A stretch of DNA of 64,000 nt from Phyto melanocephala (taxonomy: Eukaryota; Arthropoda; Insecta; Diptera; Rhinophoridae): positions 117,689,833 to 117,753,832 of the forward strand of contig OW799233.1 in NCBI GenBank assembly GCA_941918925.1. The letters are read 5' to 3'. The notes under the pieces are model-generated. The model saw nothing but the letters and a program-made list of their open reading frames with translations, ran no database searches and was not told where the DNA came from. Below, one piece after another: positions 12,584 through 23,131 of the stretch. The translations under genes and the position numbers were made by a program. How positions within the stretch are numbered: the stretch's first letter is position 1; each line of letters opens with the position of its first letter.

Positions 12584-13275
12584 AACAAGTAACAGTGCTA
12601 TATTCGGCCGTGCCGAATCTTATATACCCTTCATAACGTGTAGTCATGCAATAAAAGTAGTTTGTATCACCATTCATCCCATATGAAAAACGTACATACA
12701 AATATAAATAACATTAAAAATTAAAAAAAAAATTTTACAAAAAATAATTAAAATATAAATAATAAATATAAAACAAAAAAAAATTAAAAAAAAATTTAAA
12801 AAAAAATAAAAATATATAAAAAATATAATAAATAAAAAATAAAAAAAATAAATAAAAAAAAATAAAAAAAAAAATTCTTTGGCTCAGCTTGGATTCGATA
12901 CCACGTTTACTCTAACCAGTATACACGTTTGTATGTATATATGTTGTTGTTGTAATGTTGTTTTTGTGAAAAAAAAATCGAGATGGTCTTGGGTTTTTGC
13001 TCATATCTCAGTTGTTTATGTACCGATGTTTCTGATTTTCAATACCGATCTACTCCCGAATATTTCTGATATTTTAATACCTCACCCGGGTCCAGACGAT
13101 GTCGGAGGGCTTCAAAAAGTTGATTTCAACATACACACGGATAGATGGTCAGACGGACAGACGACTCCCCTATTCATAAGCTTTCAGAAAATATATACTT
13201 TATGAGGTCCGAAATGAAAATTGTAAAAATTTCACACGGACTGACAAACCTATATATACCCTTTTTTTTACAGTT
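12584..13275 (-). mobile_element. Family B mini-me/DINE-1-like Helentron, copy 1
   Basis: In element orientation (minus strand) the 3' end is GATTCGGCACGGCCGAATATAGC followed by CTTACTTGTT; the ATTCGGC/GCCGAAT arms form a hairpin a few bases from the terminus, as in Helentron/DINE-1 elements. The AT-rich core is long, and a GTCY-type run (GTCTGACCATCT...) lies near 13140-13165, matching the two proto-microsatellites that define dipteran mini-me elements. The 5' end is truncated: it runs out in CCCTTTTTTTTACAG. A 108-codon open frame at 12879-13205 is shared in part by other copies but has no known domain and is not called as a gene. Confidence 0.75.
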
Positions 13276-13396
13276 AACAGCGTGCTTTTTAATTAGACTA
13301 CCCTGTACAAAAAATATTTACTAAGGTCATTACCAATACTCCCTTATATTATTATAATGATTTTGGTTAAGATTCCCCATTACTCTGTAATGTTCT

Positions 13397-14123
13397 TGCA
13401 AAGAAAAACCATGGTTACGACATGTTCACGACGATCATATTATAATCTCTAAAACAATATTTGGTTGTCGAAATCAAGAAATAGTTACCTTTATTTTATA
13501 TCGTCATATATTTTTTCACAATAATAATGCGTTTGTTTGAATTGTATCATTTAGTATTAACTTTTCGTAAGAATTTCAAAATGGTTCTCATTTAAAAATA
13601 GTATGATTTAAAAAAATTATATTGTCAAAGATAATATTTTATTCAAAAGCATTAAAAATTACATATAATCATTTAATAATAGGTGAGACAACAGTATGAT
13701 TAGAAAGCAATCAAACAATTTTTATTTTAATAATAATTTGATTTACACTGTTCTTTTACTTGCTGAATAAATTTTTTTATATTTTAAAAGTTTGAGATGC
13801 CAAAAAAATACACAAAAATTTTGAAGAAGTTGCAGAAAATTAAAAATCAAAAAAAAAAAATATTGACATAAAAATGGCAATTAAAAAGGTAAGTACAATC
13901 ATTATGTGTATGTTACAGCAAAAGACAACAATTTGGCACAGAAACAAAAGGAAAGGTTGTCGATTTTAACTGTAGTCATATATATGATTATTGCATGATA
14001 CTTTAATGAAACATAAAAATGATAACTAACAGCCATTATAAGTTTTAACCACAATCATACAATTTAATCATAGTATGTTTTTCTTTGATTATGTTTACCA
14101 CAACCATGTTTTTTCTTTGCGTG
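13397..14123 (-). mobile_element. Family A MITE, copy 4
   Basis: Reverse-orientation copy with an eroded left end (TTGCAAAGAAAAACCATGG) and an intact right end (CTTTGCGTG, then TA). The interior aligns with copies 2 and 3. No coding capacity. Confidence 0.8.
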
Positions 14124-14125
14124 TA

Positions 14126-15790
14126 TGAAACACAGAGCCTATTTGAAAATTCCTAGAAGATTTTGCTGGGACAGTTTCGAATTTTATTTTTATTAATCTC
14201 CAATCAATTCTGTAGTAAGTATTTAATTATATTAACTTATATTAAGTTCTGCCCACTAGAACTAACAAATATAATTCTAAGAAATTATTTTAAAAATTTT
14301 ATTTATTTATTTTTATAATCTCTTAAAGTTTTTCTTTATACTTACATCAACAATTCTAACTGGGAATAATATCTGAAAAAAAAACAGAAAAAAGTTTATT
14401 AATTATTGCTCTTTAATTGTGTGAATATTAATTAAGCATTTATTAACATACATTTAGTTGCGGTTCTCATATATGTATAAATTAATGTACTATTTTTAAA
14501 AGTAATTTAGAACAAACAATTTTTATTATATAAAAACCAATCAAATAGTAATTTAATGAGAGTCTTCTTTTACCATAAAACTGCCACAATTATTTACTGC
14601 CAATAGAATAAAATTAAGTTTTAAACAGCAGCTAGATAATCTCTTTTAAAAACCCCTCAATTTTTCCCCTGCCTTTGCTATATCTTGACCCATATACCGC
14701 GTTTATTTGTTAACTAGTATAAAAGGTAATAAACTTATTAATAAACATTTTCGAGTACTTTGAAAAAGAAAAGCATTTAATAAAATTTTTATTATACTTG
14801 CGGCGGTGTTGGAAAATAAAATGCACATATTTGAAAATTAGAACATGAGGCTAAAAATATTAGCAATAAAAGATTAATAATAAAACAAATTATGTAAAAT
14901 TGAAATTATTTTTTTGTGTGTTAAAATTTAAAATTTTAAAATAAATTTTAGCAACTGCTCGTTAAAGCCACAAAAATATTCCCACATATTAAAGAAAATT
15001 GTGAAATGTATTTAATTTTAAATGTGGCAGCAGTTCATTTATCGATACGAATTTAGACTGCCAATAAATATAAATTTTTTTATTTAAATTTTTGAAAACA
15101 TCAAAAAAAAAAATAAAATTCATCGTCAGCTACACAAAATATGTATGAAAAAACATTTTTTCCATTGGTAAAAAGTAAACCGTCTCCATTTGTTTTTATG
15201 GTGCCGTTCTAGTTGTTGGTTTTGTTTTCTTCTTTTTGTTTTTATTTCTTATGTGCCGACACTTGAGATAATTTTTTTTTCTGCATAAATTTGTTTAGCA
15301 ATTAAATTGCTTCCTAACAACCATAAAGTGGCAGGCAATAAAAATTTTATTGGCAATAATAAAGCCTATAGGTTTTATGTGTTGAAGAGCACCAAAATAA
15401 ATTTATTATAAATTATTCTAATTTTTGCAATAATATCGATTCTCTCCGCTTAAAATTTATGTGTTAACGGCTAAAAAAATATTTGGTCTTATGATCAAAT
15501 TAAACCCCTAAATTCTTATTTTTTTTATATATTTCCAAAATTTATGTAAGTCGCAACGTCTTATTTATATTGTATCGGTACTGCTTTTGTATTAGTTTAT
15601 AATATTGAATGCTTGTTGTTGGCAATTTCAATTAAAGTTTTGTACAACAATGCAACTTCATTGCATACGGTTTTAAAATATTTTGGTGAATTTTTACAGA
15701 GATGTAAAATGTAAAATTTTTTAGTTTTTTTTATTTATTTTATAACTAAGCCAAATCTGTTTATTAAAAACTGTTAGTGACTACGAAGCT
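14126..15790. other. AT-rich stretch, nothing recognised
   Basis: 1.7 kb of AT-rich DNA without recognisable genes, repeat ends or long inverted repeats. Confidence 0.5.
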
Positions 15791-15799
15791 AGCGGAAGT

Positions 15800-16290
15800 A
15801 AAGCTGCTATTTTTATTTCAGTTTACACTTGACATAGTTATGATCCCACATCGTAGCTTAACCTATATTTCATGTTATACGCCATATTTCTTTATTATTT
15901 CCGATGCCATCCTCGATTTTAATATTTTACGTAATATCTGTATTCAACTGGTCAAGCCCTTTCACTTGATGCCCATATTAATGGGGTTAAACAAATTTTA
16001 TCCGCCATTTTGTTTTAGACGACATCTTCGATTTAACATTTTTTAATAATATACTGTATTCCACTGGTTAAACCCTTTCATTTGATGCCAATATTGAGGG
16101 GATTCAAGAAGTTACATTTTAAAATACCAGATTTGGACCATATATAAATTTATTGTTCGCCATTTTGTGCTGGCGCTTATTGCGGTAGTCAAGTGCTTTC
16201 AGATTACACCAATATTGATTGACTATCTCGGTTGTCTAGAAGCTGAAAAAAATGATTTTAGTTTGTAAATTTTTGGAATATAAATTTTTA
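15800..16290 (+). repeat. Family D tandem-motif repeat, copy 1
   Basis: Two to three diverged tandem units of about 120-130 bases. Each contains CGCCATTTTGT, a GA(C/T)G.CATC(T/C)TCGATTT block, ACTGTATTC.ACTGGT.AA and CCCTTTCA.TTGATGCC.ATATT. The same phrases recur at 51090-51440 and 58728-60040. Non-coding; the element class is unknown. The open frame at 15777-16046 reads through the repeat and is not a gene. Confidence 0.5.
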
Positions 16291-16439
16291 TGAAAAAAAT
16301 TTTGCCTATAACTTTACCGATTAGTGCCAACTTTATCCAAAATTTTTCACGAATATCTTTGGAGACATATTGTATCAACAAATAATATTCTATGGCTGAA
16401 AATTTTTAATTTTGGTGGTAAAAATATGGGATAAAACAT

Positions 16440-17387
16440 AGGCAGTCGTGTTTATTTGCTCATATCTCAGAAAGTTATGAGGCGATTATGCTGAATTTCA
16501 ATAGCGAATCATTGTCAGATATTTCCAAAAGATTGATACCATACTAGGGTGATCAATTATTCGAATTTTTTAAGAAACCGGTTTTCAAATAGTTTGAAAT
16601 TTAGAATTAAAAAAAAACCGGTTGCTATTTTGAAAATTGAGAAAAAACCGGTTAACCGGTTCGAATATATAAGATATAATATTTAAAGAAAAATTAAAAA
16701 AGATTTAAAAAAAAGAATAACAGACACTCACTGCCATTAATTTAAATTGGGATCTGGAAACAGAGATTATTGGTTTTTCTTTATTGTAACTACACTTTTT
16801 ACCTAAAATTGATCGATCAGATAAGTTTATGCTTCAATCAGCTTTTACTTTTAACGTTAGGTTTATATCCTATAAAAAAATAATATTTAATCTCAATTAT
16901 TTTTCTTATTTTGCATTTGTTTTTTAAACAACAAATAAATTTCTTACAATATTATGGAAGAATATTTAATAGTTTTTATTTTCTGATTTTTTGAAACTTT
17001 TCGCGTATTAAATATACTATGGTACGTTTGGTTACAAAGATATATGAAAAAATGCTTAAAAACCGGCTTTTTCGGATAAAAAAACCGGTGTATTCAATAT
17101 TCGAAAAATCAACATTTAGAAAAAACCGCCAGCTGAAAGAGGAAAAACACCGGGTTTTCACTGGATGTAAAACCGAGTCGATTACCCAGTACCCTACACA
17201 GATCTGAGGAACATTTGGTTGCTTCTAAAAGTTTATTTCAACCAACGCACGGGCAGACAGACAGACGGTGAAGGCATAACCTTTAAAAAATATATACTTT
17301 ATGGGGTCTGAAATAAAAATTGTAAAAATTACAAACGGAATGACAAAGCTATTTATACCCTTTTATACTGTCATGTGAAGGGTATAA
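16440..17387 (-). mobile_element. Divergent family B remnant, split by a hAT-like insertion
   Basis: Two pieces (16440-16536 and 17198-17387) keep family B landmarks in order: CATATCTCAG...TTATG, GACAGACAGACGG (the GTCY motif), TATATACTTTATGGGGTC, GAAATAAAAATTGTAAAAATT and a terminal palindrome ending GTGAAGGGTATAAA. An AACCGG-rich element at 16545-17189 interrupts it. Confidence 0.6.
16545..17189. mobile_element. hAT-like non-autonomous element with AACCGG motifs (645 bp)
   Basis: Flanked by TACCATAC (16537-16544) and TACCCTAC (17190-17197), an 8 bp direct repeat with one mismatch, the length expected of hAT elements. The ends TAGGGTGATCAATTATTCGA and, in complement, CTGGGTAATCGACTCGG resemble the CAGGGNT.. 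hAT terminus, with first bases mutated. AACCGG or ACCGG(T) occurs at least six times, clustered within ~120 bases of the left end and ~130 bases of the right end, which looks like subterminal transposase-binding motifs. No transposase. The frames near 16976-17207 read through these motifs and are not genes. Confidence 0.65.
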
Positions 17388-19199
17388 AAAGATTCTTGAC
17401 ATGTTTTTTACAACAACGAGCATTACACACACATAGGCTGTAGGGTATTAAAGATTCGTTACATTTAAATGTTTTCTTAATTTCGTCATTTTCTTGTTCT
17501 GTCTTTCGATTTAACTATTTAAATTGTTATGGTTTCTTTTTACCGACTAACCTTCTTCTGATTGGTGTCGATTATCATTGAATTTAATACATTTGTTTCT
17601 TTAAATACTATGTATACATATGTATGTCCTAAATACAAATATATGTTAACCACAATATAATTGTATTTTCGTTGGTGGTTTGTAATTATATCAAAGTAAT
17701 ATCAAAGTAATCTTATAATATTATAACAAAGGCTTTTTACGAAATGTGGGTAATTAAAGTTAATTGAAATATAATAGAATTTGACATGTAATGTCAACAC
17801 GATATTATTTCAGGTTGAAAGGATTTATTTACTTGCTATTATAATTCTTACATTGTGGTGTATTTCCAAATTACTTTTAGCTGAGGGAGAATAAAACAAG
17901 CAAGTGTATGTACTAGTAAATCATGCTGTTTCTAATTTATGTGTTTTAAACAAAATCAGAATTTTTTATTGTAATAAAAATACAGAATTTATAAATTAAC
18001 TACACTTTGTGAGAAATATATAATTTAATGGATACTAAAGACTTTATAAACCCTTTGATTGAGTTACAAATTTAAGAAACAAAGATGCGTCCCTAGTTTC
18101 TGGATTTCTCACTTTGTGTCCTTTTTATTGTTTTTACAATTTTTAAAATTTATTTCTTAATGTAAATATGCATGACATATTTATTCATCAGGTGGTCTTG
18201 TTTTGTCAGCTAATTATTTTTTTCTTTAATTATTTTAAACTTTAACTGTCAAAGGACATAGATAAAAAATAATTCTCTCTCTGCTCTCATTTATTTGAAA
18301 TTTTTAACTTTATATGTAAAAAAAATAAAAAACAAGAAAATTCTCTTCGAACTGCAGTTATCTAATGAATTAATATGTCTTGGTAAATATATGTAAATAA
18401 AACAAAATGTAATAAATTTTTTTTATGTGAGTAAGTGGCTTATTCTGATAGTATCGTATTTAGAATTTTTTAAGTGTATGCTTGGGATACCGTAAACAGT
18501 ATTTGAATACCGCAGCTATTCCATGTTTTACGGTTTTTTATTTCCATTCACTCGGGGGAACTGATTAACTTGTTAGCTAAGTCTAAAAGCATTGCAAGAA
18601 AACCGTTCCATCGAAATCCTTGTAGACCTGAACACAAGGTTTAGCATAGTCATTTAAAGCAAATCCAAACGTTTTGACTCGAAGCTTGATGGTGTAAACC
18701 GGCTTTAGCAAACGGTCATTATTAAAGATAATTCATGAACACTTAAACTAGTTGCACACAAAGTCCAAATTACAAGCAAGTTAACCCCTCTAAATTGGCC
18801 CATATGCCTGGAATTTTGTAATAAAATGATTCAAATGGCCGTAGAAAAAAACAGCTTGAGAATATGTTTGTTTGTGTCTAATTAGGCCTATTTTGATATA
18901 AGCTGCAATAGAAGCAAGCCAAATTGCCAAAATCAGAGTAAAACTAAAAATTTAGTAAAACCAGAAATATATCGCGAAACGAAACTAAACCCAGAATGAG
19001 GTGCAGTTTCATCAATGTATATTGTGGGAGTACAGTTCATTGAAGAAGGCTATGTAACATTGACTGTCTATTGACATTAAAAATTATAATGAGCTGAAGC
19101 AATATCGGATTTTGCAGTAAAATTTTCATAGTTTCCCAGAAATTAAATCAACTTTATTAAAAATTAGATTGTGAGTTATTAAAGTAATTTTTTTTATCC
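17388..19199. other. AT-rich stretch, nothing recognised
   Basis: No gene or transposon end. A modest inverted repeat ACCGTAAACA...TGTTTTACGGT lies at about 18489-18534. Confidence 0.45.
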
Positions 19200-20131
19200 A
19201 TACAAGAATAATATAAATTTAAGATAAAGCGTTATATGGGAAGTTGGCGTTTAATTGGCGTGCCACCTTGATTTTTTGGAATTATACTTATATTGCCATA
19301 ATTAAATTTACCAGAATGCTATATTATTTCATCACTATACATTTAATACTGTGGGAAATGGGCAATAATATAGGCGTGTCAATGTAGAGTCTACTGATAA
19401 ACTCAACTTAAATATTTCAATATGGAGTCCTTTATTCTTCCAAAATCTTTGCCCATAGAGAAATCACATGGATTTGAGATAAAGCGTTATATGGGAGGTG
19501 GGCGTTTAAGTAGGCCTTAATTTTCCGTTATTACTAGTGTTTTGATCAAAGAGCAATTTGTGAAAAATTCTAAAATCATACATCTAATTTTGTAAGTTTT
19601 ATTACGTTTTTAATTTTAAATATACCGAAAAAGGCAATGTGCGGTAAAAAATTTTCGTACATTAAGATCTACTACTCCTTTCGTAATGTATAGATTAGTG
19701 TAATTTTCAGGGAAAGATATTTTTTTACTCTGGAAAAATACATTCTTTATTTTATTGCTCTACGTCAATGCGTTAAGACACAATAAGACAACATTCGATG
19801 TTGGAAGGACATGATTTTTTTGACCTGCTCTTGCATTACGAGCTACAACTCTCTTCCTAATATTCCGATTTAGCCCAATACCAAACAAACCTTTTGTATA
19901 AGATATATTCTGGCAAAATTTGAGCCCCATAGCTTTTTCGGTCCGACCTTTATCGTGTTTTCAACAGACTATTAACCAGACAGATGGACCAACATAGCAA
20001 GGTCGTCCTAAAATGATATCAGCACTCAGAAAATATTTTCTTTATAGGATCTAAAATGGATATTTTGATTTGCTACAAGCGAAATGAGAAAAAGAATACA
20101 CCCCTACCATTTTTTTGGTGGTGGGTATAAA
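19200..20131 (-). mobile_element. Family C Helentron-like element, 5' part
   Basis: Read on the minus strand it begins TATACCCACCACCAAAAAAATGG, then gives the same order as the 5' half of the element at 21345-23131: CCTATAAAG..., a GTCC.TCTGTCTGGTTAATAG piece, then GGGCTCAAATTTTGCCAGAATAT, GGTTTGTTTGG, GGGCTAAATCGGAATATTAGGAAG and GCATTACGAGCTACAACTCTC in complement. It runs into phrases such as TATATGGGAGGTGGGCGTTTAA. The hairpin 3' end is absent, so the copy is truncated. Confidence 0.7.
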
Positions 20132-21344
20132 AATCATAAATATTTGGCGACCTCTAGATATGGTCTGATATATTTGAAATTTAACATTTAAAATTTTTGG
20201 TCGATTGGAATAAAGGCAGAATTTTGAAGAACAATATCTTAAAGTTTTTGCATTTTGTTCATTTTAAAAGTGAAGCTGAAGGTGACAACACATAAAGGCA
20301 ACTTGATAATATTTTTTTTTAATTTTGAATGAATTCAAACACGAATCAATTCTGCACATAAATGTAAGTGGACTTGTACCATTTTCAAAATGAATAGGTT
20401 ATATATTTATTCTCTTATTCAATAAAAATAAAATACAAATATTATATTTGTAATTGTTTGCCTTTTTATTATATATTTAATAGCCAGCAAAAAAATTAAA
20501 AGTAGTGCAAAGCGAATTACATTTTCAAGACTTCTTAATCGATTGTTTAAAGCATTCATTCTAAACGACCCCCTAAATGCGAAATATTTAATTTGTTATA
20601 AATAATTTGCTTAAAAGTGAATGCAAGCAACATCATGCAAAATATCTTATAAAATTCATGAAAACAAACAAAATCAACTCATGAAATATCGGATGCTCTT
20701 CACCAAATAAGCATGAGTTCAATACACTTATTAGACTGGAGTGCAGTTCATTAATATAATCTACACATGATCTCCAATGACACACTAATGTTGAAATCAA
20801 AATTTAAATTAAAACCTAAATTTAATCACCTTGTCACCAGTTGAACCCCTGCAAATTCACTTTTCTGTCATAGATTTTTTTGCTGCGTCTGTATATGAAT
20901 TATTTTACTTAAATTTAAGTTTGTTATTTTTTTAAACAAAATATTTTAAATTATTTCAATTTTTTGTATTTTGTATTTGAAAAAAAATCCCGGCTCCAAA
21001 AAAATTCCCGGGATTTTCAGTCCAGTTTGGCTTACCTAATACATACATATGTATGTATGTATGTATCTATGTACATGTATCTGCATAGAGGTTGTGTCAT
21101 AAATCTTGATTCCAGGTATCTTGTATTTTTATTTATTTAAGGATTAAGATAAGAATAATTTTTAGCGTTTTAAATTTATTTTTTTATAATAAAGCGTACA
21201 AAAATATCCTATCAATCAACCACGCGTCTGTACTAAGATTCTCTTTCATCTTAGTTACAGAATCTGTAACAATTGAGTTTGGTTTAAGATTTTACAAATT
21301 GGGGCTTATACATGCAGACGTGTAAAATAAATTACATTTCTTTT
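20132..21344. other. AT-rich stretch, nothing recognised
   Basis: Simple ATGT repeats at about 21045-21070 and a short palindromic CCCGGGATTTT segment near 20990-21020. No gene recognised. Confidence 0.45.
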
Positions 21345-22370
21345 TTATACTCGCCACCAAAAAAATGGTGGGGGTATATTCATTTTGTCATTCCGTTTGT
21401 AACACATCGAAATACACATTTTAGACCCCATAAAGTATATATATTCTTAATCGGGGTTTTAATTGATGACGATCTAGCTATGTCCGCCCGTCTGTTAAAG
21501 GCTAGTGGGCTCAAATTTTGCCAGAATATGTCTTATACACAAGGTTTGTTTGGAATACAAAATTGGCTAAATCGGAATATAAGGAAGAAAGTTATAGCTC
21601 GTAATGCAAAAGTAGGTCAAAAGAACCGTGTCCTTCCAACATCGAATAAAATGGAGTTGTGTCCACCAGCATCAACGTATGAGTCATGAGACTCCAAATA
21701 TAAACTACCTGAGCAAAAACAATACATCTACCCAAAAATTGCCTAAATGCATGCATTAGGAAGGGAGTTAGAGATCAAAATGTACGAAAATTTATACCGC
21801 GCAGTGTATTTTTCAGTATGTTCAAAATTTTAAACCTAATAAGAGTGACAAAATTAGATCTACGATTCTGAAATTTTGCAGGAATTGCTTTTTGGTCAAA
21901 GGCTTTCTTCTGACGGAAAATAAATGTGACACGCCAACCTCCCATACAACGTTTTCTCTCAAATTCTTATAATTTCTCCATAAATCGAATAATAGAGGAC
22001 TTTATTGAAATATCTAAGTTGTATTTATGACATAAATAACTTCGACACACCTACTATAACGCCCACTTTTCACGTTATCTACCGTTAATGAAATTTAAAA
22101 GCTCATAAAACCGACAAAATTAGAGTTATGATGATCAAATTTGCTTCATATATCCTCCTAATCAATCTAATTGTTGTGCTAAAAAGTTTAGGTGGCACGC
22201 CCACTTTAACGCCTACCTCCCATACAAAGTTTTTGGGAAAATAAAGGACTATATTGAAATATCTAAGTTGTATTTATTAGCAGAAACTTTATTGACACTC
22301 CTACTTTAACGCCCACTTTTACTAAAAGAGTACATTTACAAAAGCATATTAGTAGCATATCGAAGTTATA

Positions 22371-22986
22371 AAGGGTGGTTAAATTTTAAGAACCGATGTA
22401 GAATTTAAATATAACACAACTTATTTAGGATATTATTATTATTTCTTTTTTTAATGATAATATTTGTATGGTTCAATTATGAATTTAGCAAAATATCGGC
22501 CAAATGGCCCCCCCATCCTTGGCACCACTCCTCTATCTGATGGTTCAAATTTTCCATGACAATGTTGATGCTCAATTGTTGGGCATGATGATGAGTCGAG
22601 GTTAACTGCTCTTTTGCCACACTATCGCAAAAACCAGCAGTGGTTCCCATTCAACGCACTAAGAAGGCATTCACAGATTTTCTAACATTTTTTACAGACC
22701 TGTTTTGCAGAAATTTAAATATTGTTACAATTCTCCTGATTGTGGATGAATTTGAAAGATTTTGTTGATCAAAAGAATTACGAAGTGCACAAAATGAATT
22801 TTGATTTGAACGCCCATTTTTATATAAAATCTGAATAACTTTAAAGCGTTGCTCATTTGCGTATCTTTTCACGGATCAAATTGAGTAAGTTTGAGATTGG
22901 GAAATGTCAAATGAAATGCAGAAAACAAATTTAAAGACTAGGTGTAGTTCACCCACAACATGGGCCCTTAAAATTTAACCACCCTC
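22371..22986 (-). mobile_element. Internally deleted mariner inside the family C element
   Basis: TIRs AAGGGTGGTTAAATTTTAAG (left) and GAGGGTGGTTAAATTTTAAG (complement of right), flanked by TA on both sides. At 616 bp it is about half the size of a full mariner. The minus strand keeps the transposase N-terminus and a little of the C-terminus, the core being deleted. The same element, with the same surviving parts, occurs at 41786-42380 and 59260-59850, and an end fragment at 40046-40156. Confidence 0.85.
22651..22872 (-). pseudogene. Mariner transposase N-terminal relic
   Basis: 73 codons starting MKRYANEQRFKVIQILYKNG, followed by ALR.SF..QN and STIRRIV. This matches the first helix-turn-helix of mariner transposases, which binds the terminal repeats. 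The catalytic D,D(41)D region is missing because the carrier is internally deleted, so the product could not transpose. Whether a truncated DNA-binding peptide is made, and could act as an inhibitor, cannot be told from sequence. Confidence 0.75.
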
Positions 22987-23131
22987 TACAGAGAAAGTGA
23001 TACATATTTTATTGAAAAAAGATTATTCAATAGCGATTAACAAAATAATAAATATTGTGCTTTAAATGTACACAAAATTGGTGGTGGGTATAAAAGATTC
23101 GGCACAGCCGAATATAGTGCTCTTACTTGTT

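Larger units (their letters stand above)
21345..23131 (+). mobile_element. Family C Helentron-like element, full-length composite
   Basis: The 5' end TTATACTCGCCACCAAAAAAA is followed by GTCATTCCGTTTGTAA and GACCCCATAAAGTATATATA, the same order of landmarks as at the 5' end of family B. The 3' end GGTGGTGGGTATAAAAGATTC, then the GGC...GCC hairpin, then CTCTTACTTGTT, is almost the same as that of family B. The CCACC/GGTGG pairs near the two ends act as subterminal inverted repeats. Interior units repeat ACGCCCAC..TT.AACGCC and CTCCCATACA. A 616 bp deleted mariner sits at 22371-22986. No Rep/helicase frame is present, so it is non-autonomous. The 125-codon frame at 21312-21689 crosses the 5' boundary and is not a gene. 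Confidence 0.72.

Noticed and set aside
15777..16046. 89-codon plus-strand frame
   Set aside because: Reads through the family D repeat; no initiation context and no domain.
21312..21689. 125-codon plus-strand frame
   Set aside because: Starts outside and ends inside the family C Helentron-like element; the equivalent region of the copy at 19200-20131 does not keep a matching frame, and no domain is seen.
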